In this document: positions 1 to 20,378 of the stretch, piece by piece
How the letters are laid out: each line of letters opens with the position of its first letter
Position numbering within the stretch: position 1 is the first letter of the stretch
Position numbers and translations under genes: made by a program
Assembly (NCBI RefSeq): GCF_040954835.1
Contig: NC_090697.1
Location: 40,608,788 to 40,672,787 of the forward strand
Reading direction: 5' to 3'
Origin: Lepisosteus oculatus
Lineage: Eukaryota > Chordata > Actinopteri > Semionotiformes > Lepisosteidae
Length of the DNA: 64,000 bases
The notes under the pieces: model-generated
Seen by the model: the letters and a program-made list of their open reading frames with translations, nothing else
What the model was told of the DNA's origin: nothing
Databases searched by the model: none

Positions 1-12
1 TGTTCTCTTCAG

Positions 13-8281
<8,269 letters not shown>

Positions 8282-8400
8282 ATGGAGTTTCATGTCTAAA
8301 ATGCAACATATTACATCGCAGATGTAGAACGCCTCAGACAGGACTTGTAATTAATGTTTTCATAATTAAACTCTCAAAATAGTTTTAAAATAAAGTTACT
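8282..8400 (+). promoter_or_regulatory. MCM8: MCM8 3' UTR with AATAAA polyadenylation signal at 8389-8394
   Basis: An AATAAA hexamer lies about 110 bp after the MCM8 stop codon, in AT-rich sequence, on the correct strand. It is the first such hexamer after the stop and fits a short 3' UTR. The exact cleavage site cannot be seen. Confidence 0.6.
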
Positions 8401-9084
8401 CTAGTGCTTCTAAAGTTTGTCCTTTCTAATGCATTCATTTAGATGAAGCTGTATGATATCTGATTTTCTTTCCATCAAAACTTGGTTTACGTAATCCTTT
8501 AAGTGTCACACTATTTTCTGGATTATGTTATGTTTTAAATTGTGTGTATTTATTTCTTTTCGAAGTGTTATATTTGTTGATTGTGGTGTTTACAAATACA
8601 GTTCTTAAAGAGCTAACACTGTTTTAATGCTTCTGTTTTGTATATTTATCTTCAGTATTCATAGCAGTGTGGATTATCTTTAAATATGTGAACATTATAT
8701 GCTGCACAGTAATGGAGCAATTTATTGGAGTGCTTTATAATACAACATAACATTCTTAAAGCGTTGAAGTGCATATTTAATATTAAACGTGTGATTTAAA
8801 TAATGTATCTAAAAGTTAAGCATTTATTGAACCATGTGTAGTATAAATACGAGTTCTTGCTCCTAAAATGTACATCGCTTCGCTACTCTCAAACCCCTTA
8901 AGTGTAATATACAATATGTGGATACATACTGTACGGTCTGATCTCACTGCACTACAGATATACAGCATTTTATTTTCTGGATCAGAATAAAAGTTAAAAT
9001 ACCTGTAAGAAAAGTAAACAAAATATAAGAGCTATCACTTCATAATCCCAGATTTCTGACTGCATTCCTATTATTTTTATGACT

Positions 9085-9388
9085 ATCGAACAATTTTATG
9101 ACGTTCACAGCAACCTCGCAGCACTGAGCCAGGGGACAACACTAACGCGCAGCGAAGCTTCAAAGCGTACTGCTGGAACGACTGTCGTAAAATTGTCAAA
9201 ACGGAATGCGGCAAGGTGGCACAGGCTAGAAAGAGGGTGGATGGGATTAGTTCTGTTAAACGAAAATGTGAAGATTTTATTATCGGGGCTGTAAATTGTA
9301 CACATGTGGTTGCAGGGGTTTAGGGATTTTAGCGTTCGTACCATTGCATTTTAATCTATTGCAAAGCTTGGTGTAAGTTGTTTTTGCG
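9085..9388 (+). promoter_or_regulatory. CRLS1: Probable CRLS1 promoter and 5' UTR
   Basis: CpG dinucleotides are clearly denser at 9085-9290 than in the surrounding AT-rich spacer, right before the first CRLS1 coding exon. No TATA box is obvious. An in-frame TAA at 9374-9376 lies just before the ATG at 9389. This is a typical housekeeping-promoter picture, but the start site is inferred. The 71-residue open frame at 9079-9294 has no recognisable similarity and is not called as a gene. Confidence 0.45.
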
Positions 9389-12300
9389 ATGCTTTCGGCT
9401 TATTGTAAAAGTAACTTGATAACATGTGCAAAAGGACATGTACTTAGTCCCTTAGTGGACAGATACAGTGCTGTAGCTCTGTCTTGTGGATTGTGGAGCA
9501 CGACAAACGTTATGAAAGCATCGCCGGCAACTTCGGAACAGAAAACATTCATAAAGCACACAAAGACAGAAAGGAAATGCTTCCAAAGGTTGAAAGCCCC
9601 GCTATCTTCCCGTGGACAGTCGCTAAACTTTGAAGAGTGCTTTACAGACGGGCTGCTTGTTCTCAGGTCAACTTTTAATACGGGACGTTGTGTTGTGCGT
9701 AAGGATAGTTCAGCTTCTGCTCTGCCAATTGCTGTGCACCCAACACAACAAAATAGTTTTTCTTTTCAAACTCAGGGAAACACAGCTATTGACGGTAGGC
9801 TGAAAGGATGTTGGGAACATAGTATGAAATACTCCCGTTTGACTTTCCTTTCTACAAAACTTGAACCTGTCTTCCGCACAAATGCAACCTTGGGGGGCTC
9901 AGGTGTACCTCAATGCGGTAGGGGCTACAGCAGTACTACTTCTGGGAAGCCCCCAGGAGATGGCAATCATAGCCTGTCAAAAGAGAAGCGGAGTGGGAAC
10001 GAATCGTCTCCTAACGCAGAGGAGAAGACCCTGTCTCGACCCGAAGGATTGTCTAATTTTAAAGAGCTGGTAGGTGCGGCTGGGAGTGTTGGCTGTAAAG
10101 GACAGAAGCGTCTGTAGTTTGATGAAGCAGGGAAGTCAGTTGTTATTCAACTTTGTATAAGGGGTAGGTTGCTACTCAAATACTGATCGACGGGTGACGG
10201 TCTTCATGTACACTGCTAGAGTCGGCTGTGTGTCAGTGGGCCACTGTAGCAAACTTTTGTCACTTAAGCCAAGGTGATGAAGAAACGTCGGAAGCTTTTT
10301 TACTGTAAATAACAGAAGCGGCACCACTTGGATCTGCTCCGTATTCGATACATGTTAGAAACTGGCTAACATTATTGTTTTTTTCTGGTGAAATTCTATA
10401 TTATTGTGTTAATATATACACTGCTTTTATGTTGTTAATCTTTTCATTATGGGGCAAAAAGTAAATGAGCAGATTTTTGTAAAAACCTTTTGCGTTTGCT
10501 TCAAAGGAAATCTATTTTAATGTTAAAGCAACACACGTTTTTTATTTGTTTAGTATGAAAACCCATGGACGATTCCAAATTTCCTGTGCATGGCAAGAAT
10601 TGGATTGTCTCCAGTTCTGGGGTACCTGATTGTGGAGAAGGATTTCAATTTATCTCTCTGCCTTTTTGTTTTGGCTGGAGTGACAGACCTGGTGAGTTAA
10701 ATATTTGGAGAAGCACATATGTATTTTAGGTTTTACAGTTTTGTACTTATTAATAAGTGGCTCCACCATTTTGCTGCACATTTGAAAATTAATTATACAA
10801 ATTAGATTAGCTACAAAGTAGCTTCCAGTAAAGTGTATGAATAAAGTTGTTTAAAAGCAACAATGTGATTTAGCTCAATTTAAGCCAGACAGAACACCTT
10901 ACACTCGACAGAACAATCACACTGAGATAAAAGGTTGTTACACATGCAAAAAAAACAGTTATTTAGTTTTTCATTTTGGTTTTATTTTTAGTCTTTATTT
11001 GAAGTGTTTTTGAAGGACAGACATAACTTTGCTCAATGTATTTTCTTCAAAGCTGGATGGCTACATTGCACGTAACTGGGCCAGTCAGAAATCTGCTTTG
11101 GGCAGTGCTCTTGACCCACTGGCAGATAAAATTCTCATCAGTGTTCTGTATATCAGCTTGACTTATGCGCATCTCATTCCAGGTAAGTAGAACAAGAATG
11201 TTGTTTGGTCAGCATCAGAAATAGTTGTCAAAGAATATTAGAATGCTATGTGTCATGAGTGAAAGTTCAGGTGTTAATAGAAACAAATTATTTCAATACG
11301 TGTTTAAGCTGTCTTTTACCATTGATAATTGAAATACATTAAAAAGGGGGCATCTTTGGGATCTAGTAAATTAAAGAGGTGTATAGTAGTTCAAGTAGGT
11401 AGCTGCATCGGCATGCTTAGGCTGCAAATGAACAAGTAGAAGTTTATTCCATGCTGAAAAAAAGAAGAAAAAAAGAATGTTTCAGCTGTGGAGCCCTCTT
11501 CTGATGACACCTGAGGAAGGCTCCACAGCTGAAATATGTTTTTTTTTCTTCTCTTTTCAGAATGAAATAAACTTGTTCCTAAAGAGGTACTGTATATGCT
11601 TTGCAGTATGTGGTCAATTAGATGTGCATCATATTCTTTTTCAGCTCCACTGACTGCAATGGTTATTTCAAGAGACATTGCTTTGATTGCAGCTGTTTTT
11701 TATGTCCGATACAAAACTGTCCCACCTCCAGTAAGTAACTAAACAAATATAATTATGTACAGTAGCAGCCTAGATTATATATAAATGCTTTGTGAGAATT
11801 CTATTATTGTTAAGATATTAAAAAATAACATTGAGATGCAATTTGCTTTTAATATCTTGCTGTCAGTGGTAATCACTATTAAGATATCTATAAACATTTT
11901 GTCATTTTATTTTTGTTCTAAGTTTATTTTTGTTATATTACAGTTAGAAAAGACCTTGAATGCCTTTTTGTCACTTTTTACCTTGATGCTTTTTTGTACT
12001 CATGCAGTGCAAGATATAAATCATTTTATTTCATTTTTCTTGAAATACAGAGAACCATTAGTAAGTACTTCAACCCATGTTATGCTACTGCTCAGTTGAA
12101 GCCAACATTTATTAGTAAGGTAAGACTCTTTATTAACTAAGCAGAACAGTGAACCAATGTACAGGTAGTTCTTAATTCATGCGGGGAGTCAATTCCTGAA
12201 AAATGCCACATTATTTAAAAAAAAATGTGAATTAAATCTTAATTCCTCATAGGAATGTATGTACATGGGAGTAGAGGTGCCTTTCAGGACCACTCCCAGC

Positions 12301-13865
12301 AAGAGATTGAACTGCCAAAAACAGTGGCACACATTTTTACCTGCAAAATATTTATATAATTTTACAAAAATACATACTTTTAAATTAAATGTTTTTTTCG
12401 AGTAAAACAATTCAGTTTAATGTAAAATGTGAAATGAAGAGTGTTTTTACTGGTGGGTGATGAATGGTGTGGAAAATCGATCACACGCCTTTTAGTCCTT
12501 TTAGTCTACCAGCCTTTTGAATGCCATTCATTTTAATAAGTAATATCAATATATTTTCCTTTTTTAGGGGTAAATGTATTAGAATAACATGATTTGTAAT
12601 TTTTTTAAGCAATTTATTCATTTGTTTTTTAAAGTTTTTCCTAAGCATGCACCTGGTATGCGCAATGTACATTTTCTCGATTGCTATAAAGATGTACTGG
12701 TTTGCTAGCCACAATTAAGCATATTAAAGTGAGAACTAGTTTATTCTAAATTTAGAAATTGAATATTTTTTGGAGGCATGTTCTATGAGAAATGGAGAAT
12801 GTAATCTGAGAGCTGATTTGTCAAAAGTATCATCTAAAGGTCTCACTTAGGAGCGGTGTAAGCTTTTTGTTTTTGATTGTTACCATCTTTTGTGATGTTC
12901 CTGCAAATCATAAAGCATTAATAGTGAACAATAATAGTGAGGAATGAAATATTAATTATTTTAGGTAATTTGACATCCATTATAAATAGATTAAACTGCA
13001 TAAAGTATAGTATTTATATAAATCTGTAAATAAAGTAGATACTGAAAAGTATATAGTTTAAAATAGATTAAGCTAATTATATAAATAATCTGTACAATAG
13101 ATTATTCCACATATATTGGTCTATGTGCTTTTCAGATAGCTATCTATTTAATTTAAGCTCTACTCTCCTATTACCTCACAGTCAATATGGTAAATAGGTT
13201 TTTGTTTTATTTCTCTCACTGACATTTTTTCTTGAAGTATCTCTTGAGTGTTTCATATTGAAATGTAATAAGACGTGGAAGGTTTGTGAGAGTCAGGAAT
13301 TGTGCCGTGTTTTTATGTTGCTTTGCAGGTGAACACTGCGGTCCAGCTGGCTCTAGTGGCTGCGTCTTTAGCTGCACCTGTCTTTCACTATGTGGACAGC
13401 ATATTCCTTCAGGCTCTGTGGTAAGTACATGCAGTATAATGCAGGTTTGTCGTACAGGAACCGTGTTTATAAATATTATAGACCTCACTTGTTGTAAAAT
13501 AAGCAGGATTCAGGGATAAGATATAGTAAGAAATAAGAAATCTGTAACAGAATTTCCAGCTGTATTTATCATTGAGTGACTGTAGCATTTTGTAATAAGA
13601 GAATGCTGTGGATTAAGATGAAGAAGTCAACATTTAAGTATGATTTTAGATTTTCTTTATGTAGAATAGAAAGATTCTGATCAGCATTTGTTTGATATAA
13701 TTATATCAGATCACCTGGAAAAACTGAGTAACATGGATCCACAGAATCACCATTTATTTATTTTTATTTTTCAGGTATATTACAGGACTCACAACAACAG
13801 CATCTGCATACAGCTATTACCACTATGGTAAAAAGACTGTCCAAGTGTTAAACAATACAAAATAA
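9389..13865 (+). CDS. CRLS1: Cardiolipin synthase 1, complete, 7 coding exons
   Basis: Exons: 9389-10069, 10554-10691, 11053-11182, 11645-11730, 12051-12119, 13329-13420 and 13775-13865 (TAA), giving 428 residues. From residue 228 on it matches CRLS1 closely: [20 protein letters not shown], then the CDP-alcohol phosphatidyltransferase signature D-x2-DG-x2-AR-x9-G-x3-D-x3-D, which spans the exon 2/3 junction (Asp codons at 10686, 11056, 11113 and 11125), and C-terminus [15 protein letters not shown]. Known role: it joins CDP-diacylglycerol and phosphatidylglycerol to make cardiolipin in the mitochondrial inner membrane. Hydrophobic stretches in exons 2, 4 and 6 fit its membrane helices. Exon 1 encodes 227 residues, against roughly 100 before the same point in human. 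It is rich in Ser, Thr, Lys and Arg with few acidic residues early, which fits a mitochondrial presequence. The start is the first ATG after an in-frame stop. Met-146 (9824) is an alternative that would give a more usual length. Confidence 0.95.
11387..11585 (+). repeat. Palindromic foldback element, copy 1 (CRLS1 intron 3)
   Basis: It has a left flank GTTCAAGTAGGTAGCTGCAT, then two inverted arms: AAGTTTATTCCATGCTGAAA with CAGCTGTGGAGCC, answered by GGCTCCACAGCTG and a CAG-AATGAAATAAACTT arm. It would fold into a long hairpin. It lies about 60 bp before exon 11645. Confidence 0.7.
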
Positions 13866-14853
13866 TTTTTGGCAGAAACACTGTACTTCAACACTAAAGC
13901 AGAATTATGTGATTCATTACAGTTTTTTTTTTGATGATCAATGCAAATATTATCTAAACTTTGGAAATTGTACTTTTCAAGGAAAACAATTATGGAATTT
14001 CTGTGCTATATCTGTAACTGACAGTTGATTTACACTTTACTGAATCACACCAATCACAAGGGAATTTAAGTTCCGATCAACTGAAGTTGATGTGCACTTA
14101 AAATTGTAAAATTTTCAAAATGTCACATAAACTTGGGACATGTTTTATATTCAGTTAAGATTCAGCCTCTCTTATGGAAGCCTCATCATGAACACCTAAA
14201 CATTTTTAAATGTTTATATCATGAGGAATCTGAAAATTTTCTGACATAAATAATTAAAAAAATAGACAATCACAAAACTTGTCTGTCTTTTCTATGTGTT
14301 GATGCAGTTATAAGGAGGATAAAGCTTAAAATACTGTTGCACACATTTAAGAATTGCTGTCAGTGGTATATCGGATGCTTTTACACTGCATGTGTTGAAA
14401 TATTAAACAGGAATATAATACTCCGATTGAATTTTCCAAAACAAAAGACTTCTGAATACCAGTCATTCCACACAAACGCAAGATCTTTACATTGAACTTG
14501 GAAAAGTCATGTCCTCTATATAAGAGGCAGCAATGTCAAATATGGTAAGAATAATTAAACTTATTTGGTTTTAGAAAATAGTTAAAGATTGTGATACTTC
14601 ACTTATGCAATATGTTGATAAGTATGTCAGTGATTCATAAGGATCAAAACACAGTGCAGTCAAGAAAAAATGTTATACACTTTGACGGTAATGAAAAAAA
14701 CGTTATTGATGGAAAATATAATCATGGAAAATATCACTGAATGGAACTGAATTTTAATTAACCTTATACAATAATGACTTTGTGTTGTTGTAATGACTTT
14801 CAACAATTCTTGGACATTTCCAGTTTTTCTTTCTACCCTTGAGGCAATGTTTT
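13866..14853. other. Spacer between the convergent 3' ends of CRLS1 and LRRN4
   Basis: Under 1 kb of AT-rich sequence separates the CRLS1 stop from the LRRN4 stop. It must hold both 3' UTRs. No gene or recognisable repeat was seen. Confidence 0.8.
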
Positions 14854-17800
14854 CTATGTCTTGAAAATGGGTGCTGATGTAGCCTGTTTCTCTTCAAAGT
14901 CACAGAATGCTGGATTGGAGATGGAGACTAAACTGGCAAGAAATGCTGTTTCAGCAGGCGGAGGTAGCTTTTTGCAAAGTTTACATATGCAGATAGCCTG
15001 TACAATCACAACAACCAGTAGAAGTCCAGCCACACTGGCTAAGGCATAAACAAAAGCAATATTGTCCATGTCAGTTGTGAATGTCGTACAGTGCTCATTT
15101 GAAACACCTGCTTTGTTCTTTGCTAAAACGCAAATGTTGTATGCCTTGCCTGCCAACAGCTCATAAACGGTCAACTTTCTAAACATGGGGCTGATGCTTT
15201 TAATTGTATTAACTTTTCCTTCCTGCTTGATCTTCAGCTGGTACTCATCTACAACAGAGTAAGGTGCACACCACTGAATTTCTGCAGACTTGTGTGTAAT
15301 CCTGGATACCTCTGCCATTGTCGGAGGATCGGGACGGACTGTTTCTTGTGATAAACCTGGGCATAAACAATTGTGAATTCGGGCAAGTTCTGAGCAAGGC
15401 CGTTGGAGGTGCCTACATCGATCATAATTACATTCTTTCCTGCCTAAGTAGGTCTCGGGCTCAGCTTCATGTGAGTAGTCATTATAATCCAGAAAATCTT
15501 GTTTAAAAATTGGTATAGTTGCCATTTTCTGAGTCGGCTTTATTTGCGGTGGGCTTTTGATGGTGGTTCTTTTTAAATCTGAGGCTGATGAGGTGATTGT
15601 CCTTTCTGTGTGGACTGTTGATGCAGGTATATTCATTAAAATGGGGGATTGATGCGTAGTCCAGGATTTATGTTCTGTAGTATAGTGAGCTGTGGTGGGA
15701 GATGTAACTACAGTTGTTTGATGCACACTTGGAATTGAGACATTTGTTGATGCGCTGTACCTGAAAATGTAATTAATCCATGAGATAAACAGATGACAGC
15801 ATACAAATATACATATATACACATGCAAAGAATTTTACAAAAATAAGAAGTTTTTAGTATACATTGTTTAAATGGTTACATTGTTGATATGGTTAAAAAT
15901 TGACCATGGTGTTTCAGACAAATGTTGTTTTTTAACCATTTATAAACATTTTTTCCCTTGAAATAGAGCCTATTATAAAAGACTCTTTCAGAAGGTTCTT
16001 GAATGTAGTTGACCCACTTAGACGACAGTGTGGTGAAAGCTGGCACACATACAGTACAGACGAAACCATGAGGAACATAAGGTGTAAACCAAATACACCA
16101 ACTGATGCAGGATCTTCTGTAAAGTTGTTGTCTATGAAATTTGTCCCATGTGGTTCGATTTGTACAGTGCGTGTTCATGAAATACTACTATTTCTACTAA
16201 CATTTCTCACAACAAAGTTGAATATAACTACTTATGGTTGTGAGAAAAAGTTTGTGAACCCTTTGGAATTATCTGGATTTCTGCATGAATGGCTTCTAAA
16301 ATGTGATCTTATCTACATCTAAGTCATAATAATAAATAAAGCCTGTTTTATTTAACAACACACACAACATTTTACATTGTCATGTCTTTATTGAACAAAT
16401 AGGTTAAACAATCATGATCACTGATGGAAAAAGTATGTGAAAGTATGCAATTGGAGTCAGGTATTCCAATCAGTGAGTCAGCTGTTCCAATCAATTCAGG
16501 TGTGGGTTTGCCATTTAAAAATCCCACAATTTTGGTTACCTGCTCTTCACAACAGAGTTCTGTTGAAGTGCAATATGGCCCAATCAAAAGATTTCAAGGG
16601 ACCTCAGAAGAAGAATTGTTGAAGCCCATAAGACTAGAACTGGAGCACCATTGCTACCTTCCCTAGGAGTGGCCATATAATCCTCAAACAGGTGACAAAG
16701 AACCCTAGAGTGACAGCTAAGTAATTGCAGTAATGTCTGTGTTCATGTGTGTACCATAAGACAAACACTGAACGAGGTTACCACAGAGGAAACCACTGCT
16801 CTCCAAAAAAACTTTGCTGCCTGTCTCGAGTTTGCTAAAGACCACTTGGATGTTCCACAACAGTTCTGGGTCAATGTTTTGTGGACAGATGAGACAAAAG
16901 TTTAACTTTTTGATAAATGTACACAGCGTTGTGTTTGGAAAAAACAAAACACTGTATAGCAACGCCAAAAGCTCATCGCAACTGAAGCACGGTGGAGGGA
17001 GTATAATGATGTGGGGCTGCTTTGCTGACTGTGGGGCTGCTTTGCTGACTCAGGGCCTGGATGGCTTGCAATCATTTAGGGACCAATTCCAAGTTGTATC
17101 AGGAAATTCTACACCAGAATGTCAGGGTGTCTGTATACGATCTATAACTCTAAAGAAGTTGAGTTATGCAACATGACGATCGACAACACAGGGGTAAATC
17201 AACAACAGAGTGGCTAAAACAGAAGAAATTCCATATTTTAGAATGGCCAAGTCAGAGCCCTGACCTCAAACCATTGATAAGATAAGATCACTTTATTATC
17301 CATTTACAGTTTCTTGCATTAGGAATTTGTCTTTTCGCATTCCCCAGCTTGCTCTCCATGAGACACACAGACAGGGAGAGAAGCTTGGGGTCAGAGCGCA
17401 GGGTCAGCCATTTATATGGCACCCCTGGAGCAGCTGGGGTAAGGGCCTTAGGATTCCTCTGCCGGCCGCAGGATTTGAACTAGCAACCTTCCAGCCACAG
17501 GCACAGATCCTGAGCCACAGTGCTGTGGTGTGATCTGAAGCAGGTCATTCAAACAAGCGTCACGAATTGCACTCACGCTTGCAAGCGCTCCCGCATTCCC
17601 ATGAGCTCTTCTCTCCCCAAACGTTCACGCACCAATCTTCTCAGCACTATTTAAACCCTCACTAGTCTTCCTTTCCTTGCTTACGATTGAGGTCTCCTCC
17701 CTGAGCTCCGTACTTGTACGTTCCCAACCCATGTTTACTAGTGTAGATCCCGGGCAATTCGACTCTACGCTTCACTCCGATTATGCCTTCGCCCCCCGAT

Positions 17801-20357
17801 TTGGCATAGGATCCCAATCCTCTGAAGTCCGGTCCACCGTGACAGCAAGACATCCCAAAAATATACATGAACTGAAACAGTTTTATATAAAGGAATGTGC
17901 CAAAATACCTGCTAACCGCTGCGCAGGTCTGATCAGCAGCTACAGAAAGTGTTTGGTTGAGGTTATTGCCAGTAAAGGAGGTTCCATTAGTTACTAAATA
18001 TAACGGTTCGCATACTTTTTCCGTCAATGACCTTGAATGTTTAAACCATTTGTTCAATAAAGTTATGGCAATGTAAAATGTTGTTTGTTAAATAAAACTG
18101 TCTTTATTATTATGACTTAGATGAAGATCAGATCACATTTTAGGAGCCATTCATGCAGAAATCCGTATAAATTTTAAGGGTTCACAAACTTATTCTCACA
18201 ACTGTCAGCTGTTTTTGTTTGTATTTGAATTATTATAAAGCTTACCTTTTCAATGTAGGATTCAGAAGGCAGAGTTTTCTTAGAGCTATACTGTCATTGC
18301 CACTTGTAGGCTCAATAATATTATTTGTAACGGATGTGTTCAGTATTGATTGATCACAACTGAAAAATAGTACATTGAACATAAACAATACATTTAAATG
18401 TATTACAATCCTTTTTAATTACATATGTACATTAGTAGTTTTGCTAACTTTAATATTTTAATTGTAGCCAATGCACTTAACATGTATCTTATGACATCCT
18501 TGAGGCTAAGGTAATCAATCCTAGTGATTCAGTAGTCATGTTCTTAAACCAATAAACAGGCCACATTGTAATATAAATCTGCTTATACACAACACAATGT
18601 GCTATTTTGAATGTATACAGTATAACACTGAGTACACATATTTTATGAAACGTCTAATTGAGGTCCTAATTATCTACATTGTGTCTGAGATATTAATTGT
18701 TTTGCAAAACAACATGCTTAAATTATCTTTTAACATGGGTCACCTAATCTGGAATTGACCATAATGACATTGATTAGTTTGGCAAGACAGACGACTTAAT
18801 GAACTTGCATTCTTTTAATGTGCATTTCAGAATTTAAATATTACAAGCTATTTTTTAATAACATGTTATTAAGGCCTTTCTGTTGTATAAAACCTAACCT
18901 TTTGTATACTATTGTAGAAACAATAAGCACTTTTAAATTAAAGTTTTTATTTCTGATATGTTATCAGTATCTTACCTGAGGGATAATTCTATTGCTTTGT
19001 CGTTTTGGGAATAATCTATTTTCATTGCTAAGGGTGACTCCTCAGAATGTATCATCTTTAATTTGGGCATACAGTCTTTAGGAAAATCTGAAATATTTTT
19101 ATTTCTTAAATAGAGTTGTTCTACATTCTTGAAAAATGTGCACCACGGATCATCTGCAAATAAAAAAAAAGTTTGTTTTAGGAATTGGAACCTGATATCA
19201 AAGAACAGTGTCCGTCTATTGCACAAATTAAAATGATTTAATTTACAGAAATACACAACTCCTGCTACAACTTTTAGATTATTTTAAATTTCCCAAAAAC
19301 ATGCAAATAAAAGAGCAATTTGACAATAATAGCTATATCTGAAGCTAATTTGAAATATTCTGTAATAGTCAACTCTATATACATTACTCGAACAAAGAAA
19401 TATATTATGCCATATGAACAGTGGATAGGTGCAGATAACTTTAATATGATTGGTCTTTGAATCTAGTTCTTGAGAGGCATTAAAAACAACTAATCCCATA
19501 AGTAGGTTTAAATACTCCTTGTTTCATTTTAGTGACTTTCAAATATTTTGAATTACTTTATACTTGAGTATGTGATGCTAAAACATAAAAATAGGCTTAT
19601 AATTTATTTTTTTAAACAAAAAGATTAATACGATATTTTTTTATGGTTTATACAATAAACCATTACACATGCACCCAAAATAGGTATGCAAAAAACATTT
19701 TTACTTTAAAATAAAATCACACTTGCCTTTTACAATAGTAATATTGGTATCACTCATGACAAGCTCCCTGATGATTCCTGTAGAGATATTGGATCCTCCA
19801 GAGAAGTTCAAATTAAAATCATTTTGTGACAGGTCAAGGTGCTTCAGAATTGGCATAGCCTCCAAGTCTCGGAGATTCACGGTGCCAATTGCATTTCGTG
19901 CAACAGATAAATATTGCAGCTTGGGCCATTGTGGTGCATGTGGAAATGCCTGTAGTCTGTTGTAGCTAAGATCTAACAATTCCAGGTTCACCACTTGTTT
20001 CAGAAAAACTTCTTTTATATCATTACCATGGAGTATCAGGTTGTGCAAGTGTGTGAGGTTTTGCAAACTGTGGTCTGTTAAGTACAAAATATTATTTCTG
20101 CTCAAGTCCAGTGTTTTTAAAGTGGGTGGTAAACAGGGTGGAATCTCTATTATGTTGTTATTTGATATGTTTAGAATTTCAATTTTAAGATCGCTTAATA
20201 TCCCACAGGAAAGGTTGTATAAGTTTTTATGAGAGAGATCTATTATCAGGTTGTTGTTTTCTGTGTTCATGAAATTAGAAATCTGATTATTTGTTATTTT
20301 GCTTTCAGTTTTCCAAACTATACAGGTGGTCAAAACACATCCTAGTATCAGAAGCAT
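14854..20357 (-). CDS. LRRN4: Leucine-rich repeat neuronal protein 4, complete, 4 coding exons
   Basis: Coding exons in transcript order: 20357-19727, 19153-18976, 18359-18246 and 15760-14854 (TAG), giving 609 residues. Parts seen: a signal peptide at about residues 1-18; leucine-rich repeats at about 35-210 (LxxLDLSxN-type units); a Ser/Thr-rich stalk from about 309; a Cys-rich patch ([16 protein letters not shown], then CPGLS); a fibronectin type III domain at about 450-540; one membrane helix at about 544-567; and a 42-residue cytoplasmic tail with an NPAF motif. The Cys patch, the FN3 start with WCAPxSVV and the tail align with human LRRN4 (740 aa), which fixes the identity. It is a type I surface protein, linked in mammals to hippocampal memory and mesothelium. 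The second intron boundary is GC-AG. The usual flanking cysteine cap after the LRRs is not recognisable. The downstream neighbour CRLS1 is convergent, and FERMT1 lies upstream on the same strand. Confidence 0.94.
16230..18206 (+). mobile_element. Tc1/mariner-like DNA transposon, inactive, interrupted by a nested insertion (LRRN4 intron 3)
   Basis: Long terminal inverted repeats of about 210 bp are present. The left end (TTGTGAGAAAAAGTTTGTGA at about 16239) and the right end (complement, ending about 18206) both also contain AACATTTTACATTG and a TCATTGATGG-type block. Between them the plus strand shows a decayed Tc1 transposase, with [10 protein letters not shown] (about 16868), SIMMWGCF (about 16999) and [11 protein letters not shown] (about 17244). 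After a break, the usual C-terminus follows ([13 protein letters not shown] to [12 protein letters not shown], 17848-17995). Stops and frameshifts rule out activity. A 20-bp unit is duplicated at 17011-17050. Confidence 0.85.
17275..17855. repeat. Nested insertion inside the Tc1-like element
   Basis: It splits the transposase between PDLKP and ARHPKN. The left part (17282-17525) starts GATAAGATAAGATCACTTTA and reads, on the minus strand, like a fish LINE 3' end with a short tandem tail. It includes GGATTTGAACTAGCAACCTT. The right part (17530-17850) is GC- and CpG-rich, unlike its neighbours, with a TATTTAAA motif at about 17650. Whether this is one insertion or two is not clear. Confidence 0.55.
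19721..19727 (-). other. LRRN4: GC-type splice donor of LRRN4 coding exon 1
   Basis: On the minus strand the exon ends AAAAG and the intron begins GCAAGT, a perfect consensus except for GC in place of GT. Splicing here gives Lys-Asp-Asp-Pro-Trp and keeps the reading frame into exon 19153-18976. The nearest GT (ATT/GTAAAA) would shift the frame. Confidence 0.75.
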
Positions 20358-20378
20358 TTTATTTGTTCTTTATGCGTC
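20358..20378 (-). other. LRRN4: 5' UTR part of the first LRRN4 coding exon
   Basis: A clear acceptor (TTTTATTTCAG on the minus strand) ends at 20379, 21 bp before the ATG. The coding exon is therefore not the first exon. Confidence 0.65.

Noticed and set aside
9079..9294. Short open frame upstream of CRLS1
   Set aside because: It lies in the inferred promoter/5' UTR, has no similarity known to me and no splice link.
12061..12066. Strong GTAAGT donor inside CRLS1 exon 12051-12119
   Set aside because: Using it would delete conserved residues KYFNPCYAT and break the frame. The downstream AAG/GTAAGA donor keeps both.
16814..17176. Open frame of 120 residues with transposase motifs taken as a gene
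   Set aside because: It is a fragment of a dead Tc1 transposase broken by stops and an insertion. It is listed as part of the element.
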